Positions 1 to 8,760 of a DNA stretch of 64,000 nt are shown in pieces. This DNA is from Spongiactinospora rosea (GTDB lineage: Bacteria; Actinomycetota; Actinomycetes; Streptosporangiales; Streptosporangiaceae): positions 496,001 to 560,000 of the forward strand of contig NZ_QMEY01000001.1 in assembly GCF_003315795.1 (NCBI RefSeq), written 5' to 3'. Both the position numbers and the translations under genes were made by a program. Position 1 is the first letter of the stretch, and each line of letters opens with the position of its first letter. The notes under the pieces are model-generated. The model worked only from the letters and a program-made list of their open reading frames with translations. It searched no databases and was not told the origin of the DNA.

Positions 1-354
1 GACTCGGACGAGATGGTCCTGATCGCGTTCACGGGCGAGCCCGGCGACCCCGGCGTGACCTCCAACAGGACGCAGCCTCAGGGGGTCACCGCGCCGGACC
101 GGGAAAGCTACGACGTGATCTGCCTCGCGACGAGCTGGCACGGGCACGATGATCAGCCGCTCCCAGTGCTGGATCGCACCTACGAGATGGTCAACGCACT
201 GGCCGCCGAGCTTGCTGCCGACGGCACGCTCGGCGGGGTTGTCGGCCGAACGCGCATCTCGACGGACCAGCTCGTTCAGGTCCAGACCGAGCAGGGCGCG
301 GTCGCGCTCCTCAGATTTACAGTCCACGTCGAGGCGTTCACGAGGGCGTACTGA
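1..354 (+). CDS. Phage tail terminator-like protein (5' end open)
   Basis: The frame is open at the window edge, so the start may lie upstream; an ATG at 13 is possible but has no clear ribosome binding site. The visible 113-117 residues form a small acidic alpha/beta protein without membrane segments. It lies directly before an HK97-gp10-like neck gene and two genes before the major tail gene, the usual place of the tail terminator (closure) protein in siphoviruses. The product call rests mainly on this position. Its stop overlaps the next start (TGATG). Confidence 0.6.
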   Translation, partial: DSDEMVLIAFTGEPGDPGVTSNRTQPQGVTAPDRESYDVICLATSWHGHDDQPLPVLDRTYEMVNALAAELAADGTLGGVVGRTRISTDQLVQVQTEQGAVALLRFTVHVEAFTRAY

Positions 355-806
355 TGATGGCCAGGAAGACCCGGACGTACACCCGCGGCGCGGAGGAGAT
401 CCGGGCGTTCGCCCGAGAGCTCGGCAAGATGCCGAAGGAGGTCCGCCGGGAGCTGCGGCCCCGACTCAAGTCAGTCGGTGCCAAAGCGTTGATCAGCGCG
501 CGGCTCCGGGCGGCCTGGTCCACCCGGATCCCGCGGGCGACCCGCCTCAAGATCGGCCTGAGCCAGCGGAATCCCGGCCTGGCCATCGAGGTGGACCGGA
601 AACGCGCCCCGCATGCCCGCCCGTACGAGAACAACGACGAAGACGGGATTTTCCTGGCGCCGTTCTTCGGCAACAAGAACGGCCGCTGGTACGGGCACCG
701 GGCGCGGCCGTTCCTGGTCCGAGGCGCCCGGCCCTGGTTTGAGACGACCGATCGCGATGTTGCCGAGGTCGTGGACGACGTCGCCCGCCGGACGGGCTTC
801 CGATGA
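354..806 (+). CDS. HK97 gp10-like head-tail (neck) protein
   Basis: A basic protein of about 150 residues. The N-terminal half is a helix rich in Arg and Lys (reading ARELGKMPKEVRRELRPRLK), followed by a short segment with HARPYE and a C-terminal ARPWFE stretch. This arrangement, basic helix then a conserved aromatic C-terminal half, is typical of the HK97 gp10/minor tail family that sits between the head completion and tail terminator proteins. ATG codons at 354 and 357 are both possible. It is translationally coupled to the upstream gene. In the virion it would join head and tail. Confidence 0.65.
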   Translation: MMARKTRTYTRGAEEIRAFARELGKMPKEVRRELRPRLKSVGAKALISARLRAAWSTRIPRATRLKIGLSQRNPGLAIEVDRKRAPHARPYENNDEDGIFLAPFFGNKNGRWYGHRARPFLVRGARPWFETTDRDVAEVVDDVARRTGFR

Positions 807-818
807 GAGAGGACACTC

Positions 819-1325
819 ATGGCTCTTAGCGTGCGCGCGCTCGTGCAGCTCGCGGCCGACCTGACCAGCGCGCAGGACCTGACGACCGCGAGCGCACCGC
901 TCAGTTTGGCCCGGCAGGTCACCCTGACCGACGGCGCCGGCCTCAACCAGGCCAACCGGATCTGGAGCGACCAGAGAACGCTCGCCGCGTCGGCCAGCGA
1001 GGACATCGACCTCGCCGGGACTCTGACCGACCCGTTCGGCGCGACGATCACCCTGGCCCGCGTCAAGGCGCTGATCGTGTCCGCCGCGGTCGGCAACGTG
1101 AACAACGTCGTCCTGGGCAATGCCGCGGCCAACGGCTGGGTCGGACCATTCGGGGCGGCCGAACACACCCTGGCCGTGCGTCCTGGTGGTGTCCTCGCGC
1201 TGCTCGCGCCGGACGCCACCGGCTACGCGGTCACCGCGGGCACCGCCGACCTGCTGCACGTCGCCAACAGCGGCGCCGGGTCCGGGGTGACCTATCAGAT
1301 CGTCGTCGTCGGCGCAGCCAGCTAG
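819..1325 (+). CDS. Phage structural protein of unknown function
   Basis: 168 residues, rich in Ala, Thr, Gly and Val, predicted mostly beta. The middle reads like a beta-sandwich, with ASEDIDLAG near residue 60 and RPGGVLALLAPDATGY near residue 125. It lies between the neck gene and the major tail gene, with the start ATG preceded by GAGAGGACACTC. Proteins of this shape in actinophages are often annotated only as hypothetical or minor structural proteins. A role as capsid or tail decoration is an inference from composition and position. Confidence 0.55.
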   Translation: MALSVRALVQLAADLTSAQDLTTASAPLSLARQVTLTDGAGLNQANRIWSDQRTLAASASEDIDLAGTLTDPFGATITLARVKALIVSAAVGNVNNVVLGNAAANGWVGPFGAAEHTLAVRPGGVLALLAPDATGYAVTAGTADLLHVANSGAGSGVTYQIVVVGAAS

Positions 1326-1333
1326 GGGGAGCC

Positions 1334-1567
1334 GTGGAGCTGGAAACCGTGGAGATGATCCACCCGAACCTGCCGGGCCAGTCCGCGAACGTGCCACGGC
1401 AGGCCGTATCCCACCATCAGCGCGCGGGCTGGCGACTCGCCGAGGAGCCGCCGCCGGATCCACCCGCACCCGAGAAGACCGATCAAGCCCCGTCCGCCGC
1501 CGGGGCTTCTTCTTTGCCCGAAAACGAGAAGTCGCCGCGGGGTCGGCGCACCAGGGGGGATGAGTAA
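1334..1567 (+). CDS. Small phage protein, function unknown
   Basis: 77 residues starting at GTG behind GGGGGAG. The N-terminal part reads EMIHPNLPGQSANVPRQAV and then HHQRAGWRLAEEP, a pattern (HPNLPG, later GW) that I associate with short conserved actinophage proteins located before the major tail gene. The C-terminal 40 residues are Pro-, Glu- and Arg-rich and probably disordered. Its stop overlaps the next start (TAATG). The GTG is very close to the Shine-Dalgarno, so an internal GTG/ATG near 1349-1355 may be the true start. Confidence 0.55.
   Translation: MELETVEMIHPNLPGQSANVPRQAVSHHQRAGWRLAEEPPPDPPAPEKTDQAPSAAGASSLPENEKSPRGRRTRGDE
1485..1515 (+). terminator. Terminator-like hairpin inside the gene before the major tail gene
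   Basis: AAGCCCCG at 1485-1492 and CGGGGCTT at 1501-1508 form a perfect 8-bp stem with an 8-nt loop, followed by CTTCTTTG. It resembles a weak intrinsic terminator or attenuator, but it sits within the 3' part of a coding region, just upstream of the major tail gene. It could tune expression of upstream connector genes against the tail genes. Function is inferred. Confidence 0.35.
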
Positions 1568-2055
1568 TGCCCGCTACGCCGATCGCCACGGTCAACAGGT
1601 ATTGGCCGACCGGCACGTCCAAGTGGTTGTTCTGCCCGAGCGTCGCCAACATCCAGGCGATCACCCGGGCGGAGATCAACGCCGGGACGGACCTGACCCG
1701 CGAGGTCGCGGCGACCGAGGGATGGTCCACGACCGGTGAGCTGATCGAGACGCCGGACGGCGACAGCCGGTTCGTCGCGAGAATCCCCGGCAAGATCACC
1801 GCCGACGACTCCAGCATCACCTTCTACCTCGACCCGTCCGGCGTGGACGCGAGGGCCCTGTTCCCGCGCGACACCTCGGGCTTCATCATTCGCATGCCCG
1901 GCGGCGACATCGCCGGGCGTCTCTGCGACGTGTTCCCCGCGAGGGTCACCACCGCGACCAAGCTCGTGAACGTCGGCGAGGAAGAAGCCGGGCGCCTCCA
2001 GGTCGCCTTCGCGATCGTGCGCGAGCCCGCCGAAGACATCGTCATCCCAGCGTAA
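1567..2055 (+). CDS. Major tail tube protein
   Basis: 162 residues. The sequence begins PATPIATVNRYWPTGTSKW, then TRAEINAGTDLTREVA, then EGWSTTGELIETPDGDSRF. The 'INAGTDLT...V....GW....' pattern is characteristic of actinophage major tail proteins, which polymerise into the tail tube. It lies directly before the tail assembly chaperone pair and the tape measure gene, its usual position. ATG start coupled to the preceding stop. The C-terminus (AFAIVREPAEDIVIPA) fits the end of a tail-tube fold. No Ig-like extension is present. Confidence 0.8.
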   Translation: MPATPIATVNRYWPTGTSKWLFCPSVANIQAITRAEINAGTDLTREVAATEGWSTTGELIETPDGDSRFVARIPGKITADDSSITFYLDPSGVDARALFPRDTSGFIIRMPGGDIAGRLCDVFPARVTTATKLVNVGEEEAGRLQVAFAIVREPAEDIVIPA

Positions 2056-2072
2056 GGAGAGGTCAGGCCCCC

Positions 2073-2531
2073 ATGGCTCTACTGAGCAAGGACCAGATCT
2101 GGCAGGCCCACGACATCACCTATGAGGACGTGCCGGTGCCCGAGTGGGGCGGAGAAGTCCGCATTCGCGGCCTCGCTGGTGAAGAGCGCGACGCCTTCGA
2201 GGAGGCGTCGCTCAAGCGCGGCCGGGGCGGTTCTCGCGAGCTCAATCTGAAGAACGCGCGAGCCCGCTTGATCGCGGCGTGTGCGATCAACGAGGACGGG
2301 TCGCCGATGTTCGTCACGGCCGACGTGCTCAAGCTCGGCTCGAAATCCGCCGCCGCGCTGGAGCGGCTGTTCAAAGTCGCCCAGCGCCTGTCCGGCATGA
2401 CGGCTGAGGACATGGACGAGCTGACGGGAAACTCCGAGCCCGGCCAGAGCGGGCCTTCGCCTTCCGCCTCGCCGGGCACCTCGGATACACCGTCGCCGAG
2501 CTTCTCGCTCGGATCTCATCACGCGAGCTGA
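2073..2531 (+). CDS. Tail assembly chaperone, short form (gpG-like)
   Basis: The zero-frame product is 152 residues with an AGGAGAGG ribosome site upstream. The first ~118 residues are a helical domain (RIRGLAGEERDAFEEASL; KNARARLIAACAINEDG), like the phage tube-chaperone G proteins that coat the tape measure during tail assembly. After the slippery site at 2426-2432 the zero frame becomes a low-complexity Ser/Pro tail, which suggests it is little constrained. The alternative product, made by -1 frameshifting, continues into the frame ending at 2749. Confidence 0.8.
   Translation: MALLSKDQIWQAHDITYEDVPVPEWGGEVRIRGLAGEERDAFEEASLKRGRGGSRELNLKNARARLIAACAINEDGSPMFVTADVLKLGSKSAAALERLFKVAQRLSGMTAEDMDELTGNSEPGQSGPSPSASPGTSDTPSPSFSLGSHHAS
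2426..2432 (+). promoter_or_regulatory. Programmed -1 ribosomal frameshift site
   Basis: The heptamer GGGAAAC is positioned exactly as X XXY YYZ relative to the zero frame (codons ACG GGA AAC), so the tRNAs on GGA and AAC can slip to GGG and AAA. After slipping, the -1 frame stays open from 2432 to 2749 and encodes a helical segment fitting the second tail chaperone. Such a site between G and G-T products is conserved in long-tailed phages. Confidence 0.85.
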
Positions 2532-2749
2532 CCGAGTGGATGGCCTATGAGCGCCTTACCGGGGCGCTCGGCCAGCAGCGTGACGACATCCTCGCCGCAC
2601 GCACCGCGTTCTACGTCGTCTCGGCGCTGAGCAGTAGCAAGACCAACAAGCCGAAGCTCTCCGACTTCCTCCCCAACTGGGGCCTGATCAGGGAGGAAGC
2701 CGGTGGCGACGATCAAGAATCTGCTGATCAGGCTGGGGGTGGTCGCTGA
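2432..2749 (+). CDS. Tail assembly chaperone, T extension made by -1 frameshift (gpGT-like)
   Basis: This frame is entered by slippage at 2426-2432 and gives about 105 residues appended to the G domain. It begins RAFAFRLAGHLGYTVAELL, then SSRELTEWMAYERLTGALG and QQRDDILAARTAF, matching the usual T-domain layout (helical, with a conserved TEWMAY-like centre). It ends within the start of the tape measure gene (47-bp overlap). The T domain of the fusion is known to bind tail tube subunits while G binds the tape measure. It has no independent ribosome site. Confidence 0.8.
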   Translation, partial: LRARPERAFAFRLAGHLGYTVAELLARISSRELTEWMAYERLTGALGQQRDDILAARTAFYVVSALSSSKTNKPKLSDFLPNWGLIREEAGGDDQESADQAGGGR

Positions 2750-5700
2750 CGTCGATCGCGGCGTCAACGAGACGACCCGCGGTCTGGAGCGTGTCGCCCG
2801 CCAGGCCGACGCCACCGACCGGAAACTCCGCGGCTTGGGCGGCGGCTTCGACTTCCTGAGCGGCGCGGCGGGCCGCGCTGGCACTGGCCTCCGTTCGGCG
2901 GCGACGGCGTTCGCCGGCCTCGGGTCCGCGGCCGGGGGCGCGGCGGGAGGACTTGGCTCACTCGCGTCACAGGTCGGGCGGATCGGGGGTCTGCTGGGTG
3001 GCCTCGGTTCCATCGCGGGCCGCGCCGCGGGCGCGCTCGCCGGATTAGGTTCGGCGGCGGCCCGCATCGGTGCCGCCGCCGCGAGCGCCGGGGTGGCGAT
3101 CGGCGCGCTGGCGGCTGCGGCATCGGCGGCGACGACGGGGGTTGCGGGCCTGGTCGCGGCGCTGGCTCCGGCGGCCGGCGCGCTGGCGGCGCTGCCTGGG
3201 GCCGCGCTGCTGTGGAGCGCGGCTCTGGGCACGTTGAAGCTGGGCCTCAGCGGGATCGCGGATGGCTTCGCCGCGGCGATCAGTGGCGACTACCTGAAAT
3301 TCATGGAGGGCACCAAAGACCTCAGTCAGGCGGCCTCTGAGGTGGCCTACGAGCTCTTCCAGATGGCGCCGGCGTTCCAGCGGTTGAGGGACACGGCTCA
3401 GGACGGGATCTTCGGTCCGCTGGTCGGCCAGATGTGGTCGCTGTTGCCGTTGTTGAACGTCTTGAACGCTGGCATTGGCGAGGTGGCCGCCCAGTTCGGC
3501 CAGGCGGCGCTGGCCATCTTGGAGTTCATCAGGGCCGCCGAGACCGTCCGCGCGGTCGAGATCGTTTTTCGCGCGACCCGCGATGCCATCGCGGCTCTGA
3601 TACCGGCGATCCGGCCGGTGCTGGACGGGCTGCGTGATCTCGGCGTGGTCGGCGCGGTCTGGCTGTCGGGGCTGGCGCCCGGGATCGCGGACGTCGCCAG
3701 CCGCTTTGGTCAGTGGATGTCCGCGATCGCGGCATCAGGACAGGCCCTGGCCTGGATGGACGGTGCGCTGGTCGTGCTGCGCCAGCTCGGCGCGCTCCTG
3801 GCCGATCTCGGCGGGATCGTCGTCGGCGTCCTCCGCGCGGTCCAGGCGTCGGGGAACGGGGTGCTCGGCGTCCTGGGCCAGCTCGTTGATGCGGCGCACG
3901 CGTGGGTGGACTCGACAGCCGGCCAAGAGGCGCTGGTCGCCGTGTTCAAGGCATTGGCGCAGATCGGAGCCACGCTCGTCCCGGTCGTCACCCTGATCGC
4001 AGCCGGAATCGCGCAGCTTGCGCCGTTGGTTGCTGAGCTGGCGGTCGCGGTCGGCCCGCTGCTCACCGCGGCGATCTCCGGGCTCATCCCCGCGCTGGCC
4101 GCCGTCGCACCGGGGGTCCTCGCGCTGGTCGGCGCCTTGACGGCCGCGGTGCAGATGATCGGCCCTGCCTTGGCCCCGCTGGGAGCCGCGCTCGCCAGCG
4201 GCCTCGCCTCAGCTGCACCCCTGCTGGTCACGCTCGGAGCCGCGGTCACCGCACTGCTGCCCCACCTCCAGGCGTTCATCGTCGCCGTCGGCAGCGTGTT
4301 GAGCCAGCTCAGACCCGCTGTATCCGCTCTGCTGCCCGCCGTGGCCACTGCATTGGACGCGATCGGGGAGGCGCTGGCCATCGCGGCGCGGGCGGCGCTG
4401 CCGCTCGCGCAGGCCGTGGCGGGGATCGTGTCGGCCGCCGCGCCGCTGGTCTCCCTGCTCGCGCAGGTCGCGGTGGCCGCCGTGTCGGCTTTCGGGCCGG
4501 TGGTCGTCGCCGCAGCGAACGGGCTGGCCGGAGCGATCTCCGCTCTGGCGCCCGGGGTCCTGGCGGTGATCGACGGGATCGCGGCCGGAGCGCGGGCGAT
4601 CGTGCCGGCGCTGGCTCCGCTCGGGCAGGTACTGGGCGGCATCCTGTCGGCCGCCGGGCCCCTGCTCGCCCAGATCGGCGGGGCGATCGCCGCCCTGCTG
4701 CCCGGCATCCAGGCCCTGGGGAGCGCCCTGGCGGCCGGGATCGGCGCGATCGGCCCGGCCCTGGCTCCGATCGCGGGCGCCTTGACCAGCGTGGCCACAG
4801 CAGCCGCCCCGCTCGTCCCGCTGCTGGCGGAGGTGGCCGTTCTCCTGATCGGCAGTCTGGCCTCCGGCATCCAGACGATCATGCCTGCGGTCGTCGCGCT
4901 CGGCCAGGGGATCGCCGCCCTGCTGCCCGGAGCGCAGGCCCTCCTGTCGGGGCTGGCGACCGGGATCGCTGCTCTCAGCCCTGCCCTCCAGCCACTCGGG
5001 GAGGCGATCAGCGGCGTCCTCGTCGCGCTCGCGCCGCTTCTGCCGATCGCCGGGGAGCTCGCAGCGGTGATCACCACGGCGCTCACCGGCGCGATCCAGA
5101 CCCTGACGCCCGCCTTGGTGCCCGTGGTGGACGGGATCGGCCTGCTCGCAGCCGCGATCGGGCCGCTAATCGGGCAGGTGCTGCAACTCGCCGCCCAATT
5201 CCTGAGCGCGCTGCTACCCGCCTTGGCGCCACTTCTGCCGACACTGGGCCAGCTCGCCCAGGCCGCCCTTCCCGTCCTAGTGGCGATCGTCCAGGCCGGC
5301 ACCCCGCTGCTCGGCCAGCTCAGCGACATCCTGCGTGCGGTCCTCCAGGCGATGTCGCCACTGCTGCCGGTGATCGGCCAAGTAGCCCGCATCCTGGGCG
5401 AAGCACTGATCGGCGCGATCAGCACACTCCTGGAGGCCGTGCGCCCGCTCATCCCGCTGATCTCGGATCTCGCGAACACGGTCGGAGCACAGCTACTGTC
5501 TGTCGCGGTCGCGGCGGCGCCGGTGCTCACTCAGCTTGCCGAGGTGGTCGCCGGGCTCGTCACCGCGGCCATGCCGCTGCTGCCGATCTTGGTCAAGATT
5601 GCAGCGGTGATCGGGACCACCGTGCTCACGGTCCTGTCCACCCTGCTCAAGGCGATCGTTCCGCTGCTGCCGTCGATCGGCCGGCTCGCCGAAGTGGTCG

Positions 5701-7295
5701 GCAACTTGCTCCTCATGGCCGTCCAGACCGTCGCGCCGTTCATCATCAGGATCGCGGAGGCGATCGCCCAGCTCCTCCCGATCTTGACCCCGGTGATCGA
5801 CCTGGTGGCCAAGGTCGCAGGGCAGATCGGCGAGATCCTGGTGACAGCGGTCGGCCAGCTCCTCAACGCTCTGACGCCACTACTGCCTGTGATCGTCGAT
5901 GTCGTCACCACGCTCGGGACGAGCCTGACCGACGCCCTGACCGCCCTTGCACCCCTGATCATCAAGGTCGTCGAGGCATTCGTCGGATTGCTGCCCATCG
6001 TGACGCCTTTGATTCAAATTGTGGCCGATTTGGTGCAGGCTTTCATGCCGCTCATCCAGGCGATTCTGCCCGTGATCGTCGATCTCGCAAAGGCGCTATC
6101 GCCATTGATCGAGACGGTCGCCAAACTTTTCGGCGACCTGCTGAACGCCGTGATGCCGCTTGTCAAATCGCTTGCGGACCTGATCGTCGCGATCCTGCCT
6201 ATCCTTGACCCGCTGATCCAGCTAATCAATACAATTCTCCCGTTCCTTATCGACCTCGTCGTGAAGCTCGCGGACTTCCTGGTCAAGATCCTGGTTCCGG
6301 CTTTCGAGCTTATCGTGAACATCGTGAAATGGGTCGTTGATGTCGTCGCCGGTGCATTCAGATGGCTCTATGATGTTCTGGTCGGAAATTCGATCATTCC
6401 CGATATGATCACGGCGATAAAGAGCTGGTTCGACAAGGCCCTCCAGTGGATCACCTCGATCGTCACCGGTATCCGGGACGTCATCGTCCGGGTGGTCACG
6501 GCGATCTCGGACTGGTGGGGCCGCACTTGGGAATCCATCGTCGCATTCGTAACGCGGACCTGGGATCGCATTAAAACAGCGGTCAGCAACGCGATCGAAA
6601 ACGTGCGGACGATCATCTCGACCATCATGGGCAATGTCCGGGATCGATGGTCTGAGGCGTGGGAGCGTGTGACCGGCGCGCTCGGCCAGGCGTGGGAGGC
6701 GATCCGGCGCTCCGTGTCGGACGGCATAAATACCGTGCTGAACTTCTTTCGTAATCTTCCGGGCCAGATCGCCGGGGCTCTGGGCAATCTCGGTGGAACT
6801 CTATTCAATGCGGGCCGTGACCTCATTAATGGGCTCTGGAATGGGCTTGTCTCGATGTGGGAATGGTTCAAGAACGCCATTTACAACTTCTTTTCCTCGA
6901 TCATGCCGCAATGGGTCAAGGACGCGCTGGGAATCAAGTCGCCCTCGAAGCTGTTCGCGGAGATCGGGAAGATGCTGCCCGCCGGGCTCGTCGCCGGTAT
7001 GGACGGCGCGCTCGGCATGGTCACCGCGGCGGCCGACCGCATGGCCGCCGCGGCGACGGTCGGCATCACCGGGACCATGGCCATGGCCGCCGCGACACCC
7101 GCCACGATGTTCGCCGGCGCCGTCCCAGCGCCCGTGGCGGTCGGCGGCGGCCGGGCAGGGGGGAACGTCATCGAGAACCTCAATCTGACCGTGAACGGCG
7201 CTGACCTCGATTTCCGGAACGTCAGCGGCACGGCCCGGAAGCTCCTCATCGAGGTCCGCGAGGGCCTGCGGCAGCTCGACAAGGAGCAGGAGTGA
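2703..7295 (+). CDS. Tape measure protein
   Basis: 1,530 residues, overlapping the chaperone extension, with GTG start behind GGGAGGAAGCC. The N-terminal ~60 residues are charged; residues ~100-200 are Gly/Ala-rich and hydrophobic; residues ~400-1,200 are a long array of imperfect Ala/Leu/Pro/Ile-rich helical repeats (units around PALAPLG and LLPLL...). A Trp-rich segment (residues ~1,230-1,350) and a terminal IKSPSKLFAEIGKMLPAGL motif follow; the SPS..F.EIG..MP.GL pattern is a hallmark of tape measure C-termini. Length sets tail length: at roughly 0.15 nm per residue a tail near 230 nm is expected (inference), so a siphovirus. Confidence 0.93.
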   Translation: MATIKNLLIRLGVVADVDRGVNETTRGLERVARQADATDRKLRGLGGGFDFLSGAAGRAGTGLRSAATAFAGLGSAAGGAAGGLGSLASQVGRIGGLLGGLGSIAGRAAGALAGLGSAAARIGAAAASAGVAIGALAAAASAATTGVAGLVAALAPAAGALAALPGAALLWSAALGTLKLGLSGIADGFAAAISGDYLKFMEGTKDLSQAASEVAYELFQMAPAFQRLRDTAQDGIFGPLVGQMWSLLPLLNVLNAGIGEVAAQFGQAALAILEFIRAAETVRAVEIVFRATRDAIAALIPAIRPVLDGLRDLGVVGAVWLSGLAPGIADVASRFGQWMSAIAASGQALAWMDGALVVLRQLGALLADLGGIVVGVLRAVQASGNGVLGVLGQLVDAAHAWVDSTAGQEALVAVFKALAQIGATLVPVVTLIAAGIAQLAPLVAELAVAVGPLLTAAISGLIPALAAVAPGVLALVGALTAAVQMIGPALAPLGAALASGLASAAPLLVTLGAAVTALLPHLQAFIVAVGSVLSQLRPAVSALLPAVATALDAIGEALAIAARAALPLAQAVAGIVSAAAPLVSLLAQVAVAAVSAFGPVVVAAANGLAGAISALAPGVLAVIDGIAAGARAIVPALAPLGQVLGGILSAAGPLLAQIGGAIAALLPGIQALGSALAAGIGAIGPALAPIAGALTSVATAAAPLVPLLAEVAVLLIGSLASGIQTIMPAVVALGQGIAALLPGAQALLSGLATGIAALSPALQPLGEAISGVLVALAPLLPIAGELAAVITTALTGAIQTLTPALVPVVDGIGLLAAAIGPLIGQVLQLAAQFLSALLPALAPLLPTLGQLAQAALPVLVAIVQAGTPLLGQLSDILRAVLQAMSPLLPVIGQVARILGEALIGAISTLLEAVRPLIPLISDLANTVGAQLLSVAVAAAPVLTQLAEVVAGLVTAAMPLLPILVKIAAVIGTTVLTVLSTLLKAIVPLLPSIGRLAEVVGNLLLMAVQTVAPFIIRIAEAIAQLLPILTPVIDLVAKVAGQIGEILVTAVGQLLNALTPLLPVIVDVVTTLGTSLTDALTALAPLIIKVVEAFVGLLPIVTPLIQIVADLVQAFMPLIQAILPVIVDLAKALSPLIETVAKLFGDLLNAVMPLVKSLADLIVAILPILDPLIQLINTILPFLIDLVVKLADFLVKILVPAFELIVNIVKWVVDVVAGAFRWLYDVLVGNSIIPDMITAIKSWFDKALQWITSIVTGIRDVIVRVVTAISDWWGRTWESIVAFVTRTWDRIKTAVSNAIENVRTIISTIMGNVRDRWSEAWERVTGALGQAWEAIRRSVSDGINTVLNFFRNLPGQIAGALGNLGGTLFNAGRDLINGLWNGLVSMWEWFKNAIYNFFSSIMPQWVKDALGIKSPSKLFAEIGKMLPAGLVAGMDGALGMVTAAADRMAAAATVGITGTMAMAAATPATMFAGAVPAPVAVGGGRAGGNVIENLNLTVNGADLDFRNVSGTARKLLIEVREGLRQLDKEQE

Positions 7296-8458
7296 TCGTC
7301 GGCCGTACGGTGCTGACCGAGCCGCACGCCGTGGACGAGACCGGCGAGGCGGCGATGACCCTGTCGGGCCGTGAGGCGTGGCCGATCATCACGCGCGGGG
7401 CGGTGCTGGCCCGGCACGAGGCGGTGCTGGGCCTGCGCGGCGCGCTGGTCGCCGTGCGGTTCGGCCAGAAGTGCGAGCGCGACGGCTACTACATGGTGGT
7501 GAGCAGCTCGTCGAACCTGACCGACCTCGCCGGGTACTCCGGCTGGGCGGACTGGTCGCTGTCGCTCCTGCGGCACGGCCCCGACAACGTGGTGGACCTG
7601 GAATCCCGGCTGACCGGCGCGGTGCGGGCGAACGACTTCTCGCTGAGCGGCGAGCGCTGGCACGCGCCGGCCATCGGCGCGTACGGCTACTACACCGGAT
7701 CGACGACGCCGAGCACGGTGACCCGCACCGGGGAGGACGGCCCGATCATCGTCTACCGGCAGGTGCCCGCCGGGGTGTCGCCGCGGTGGGGGTGCGCGGT
7801 CGCGGACTACCTGCGCGGCCGGGTCCGGATCCGGACCGGCTACCCGCCACGCGAGCTGACCGGGCTGACCGCCGCGGTGGACGCCGACCAGTGGGAGCTG
7901 TCCAACGGGCTCGTGCGGGCCAGGCGCTCCTACACCGCCGGGTCGATCGAGGTCGGCAGCTACACCGGCGGCTGGAAGCCGAAGGTCTGGCACATCGACA
8001 TCGGATCGGGGCCGATCACCTCATGGGAGTCGGCGACGATCCTCCGAAACGACCCGGAGGCGGCGACGCTGCGGCTCACCGAGTCGCGCGCGCCGGGCCG
8101 GGTCGCCGTAGACCTCACGGTGCGCAGGGGGTCTCGCACCGTCGAGGTCTACGTGCAGCGTGGAGACAGCGGGACGATCAGCGTCTACTTGGCCAGCGCC
8201 GAAACGATGATCGACAACGCGTCGTACGTGGTCCGCTCGACGAACGACGGCGACGGGAACCGGGCGATCGCCGGGTCGGCGAGGAACTTCGACCCGCACG
8301 TCAACGGCGGGATCACCCGCACAAGCACGACGGTGCTGGACTGCTGGCTCGGGGTGGTGGCGGGAGGGGGGAGCGCGGTGTCCGGCGACCAGGCCGCCCA
8401 CCTGCGCGACCAGTACATCGGCGCGCTGCCGGAGGTTGTCGCCGCGGTGCGGCGGTGA
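7292..8458 (+). CDS. Distal tail protein (Dit-like)
   Basis: 388 residues, starting at a GTG that overlaps the tape measure stop (GTGA). The first ~100 residues (GRTVLTEPHAVDETGEAA, then FGQKCERDGYYMVVSSSS) look like a beta-rich N-terminal ring domain; the rest is beta-rich with many Gly, Thr and Arg. The gene follows the tape measure and precedes the large tip protein, where the distal tail protein that forms the baseplate hub normally lies. The assignment is from position and fold impression; a minor tail protein of another type is possible. Confidence 0.6.
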   Translation: MIVGRTVLTEPHAVDETGEAAMTLSGREAWPIITRGAVLARHEAVLGLRGALVAVRFGQKCERDGYYMVVSSSSNLTDLAGYSGWADWSLSLLRHGPDNVVDLESRLTGAVRANDFSLSGERWHAPAIGAYGYYTGSTTPSTVTRTGEDGPIIVYRQVPAGVSPRWGCAVADYLRGRVRIRTGYPPRELTGLTAAVDADQWELSNGLVRARRSYTAGSIEVGSYTGGWKPKVWHIDIGSGPITSWESATILRNDPEAATLRLTESRAPGRVAVDLTVRRGSRTVEVYVQRGDSGTISVYLASAETMIDNASYVVRSTNDGDGNRAIAGSARNFDPHVNGGITRTSTTVLDCWLGVVAGGGSAVSGDQAAHLRDQYIGALPEVVAAVRR

Positions 8459-8474
8459 CCCGCGGCGCAGCGGG

Positions 8475-8678
8475 TCACTCGTCCTCGCCTGGAGTGGGCT
8501 CGCCCGTGGTGAGTTCGAGGGACTTGCGCCCGCGCATGATCGTGGCGATCGCCCGCCGGTCGATCTCCTCGCTGGGCATGTTCTTGTTCTCTTCCGCGAT
8601 GCGGACCCATACGCCCATCACGGTCTCCTGATCGACGCCGTACTCTTTTGCGACCGCGAAGAGCCCGACGCGGCTCAT
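8475..8678 (-). CDS. Small cargo gene on the opposite strand between tail genes
   Basis: A leftward frame occupying the ~300-bp gap between two rightward tail genes. From the ATG at 8678 it encodes 67 residues including LFAVAKEYGVDQETVMGVW and IAEENKNMPSEEIDRRAIA, which read like a real helical protein; the frame stays open upstream (VSKQLGRGGGIAAHH just before the ATG), so the true start may be around 8,730-8,750. No good ribosome site was found. The position, isolated and antisense in a late operon, is typical of a moron (cargo gene expressed from the prophage). Function unknown. Confidence 0.5.
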   Translation of the reverse strand: MSRVGLFAVAKEYGVDQETVMGVWVRIAEENKNMPSEEIDRRAIATIMRGRKSLELTTGEPTPGEDE

Positions 8679-8760
8679 GTGATGGGCGGCGATGCCGCCG
8701 CCGCGCCCGAGTTGCTTCGAAACCTTGTCCAGGGTTCGCGACAAAGATTGAGGTGATCGT

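Noticed and set aside
3710..5530. A 606-codon leftward open frame antisense to the tape measure gene
   Set aside because: Its composition (Ala, Ser, Thr, Arg in monotone) mirrors the repeat of the rightward gene; long antisense frames are expected in GC-rich DNA.
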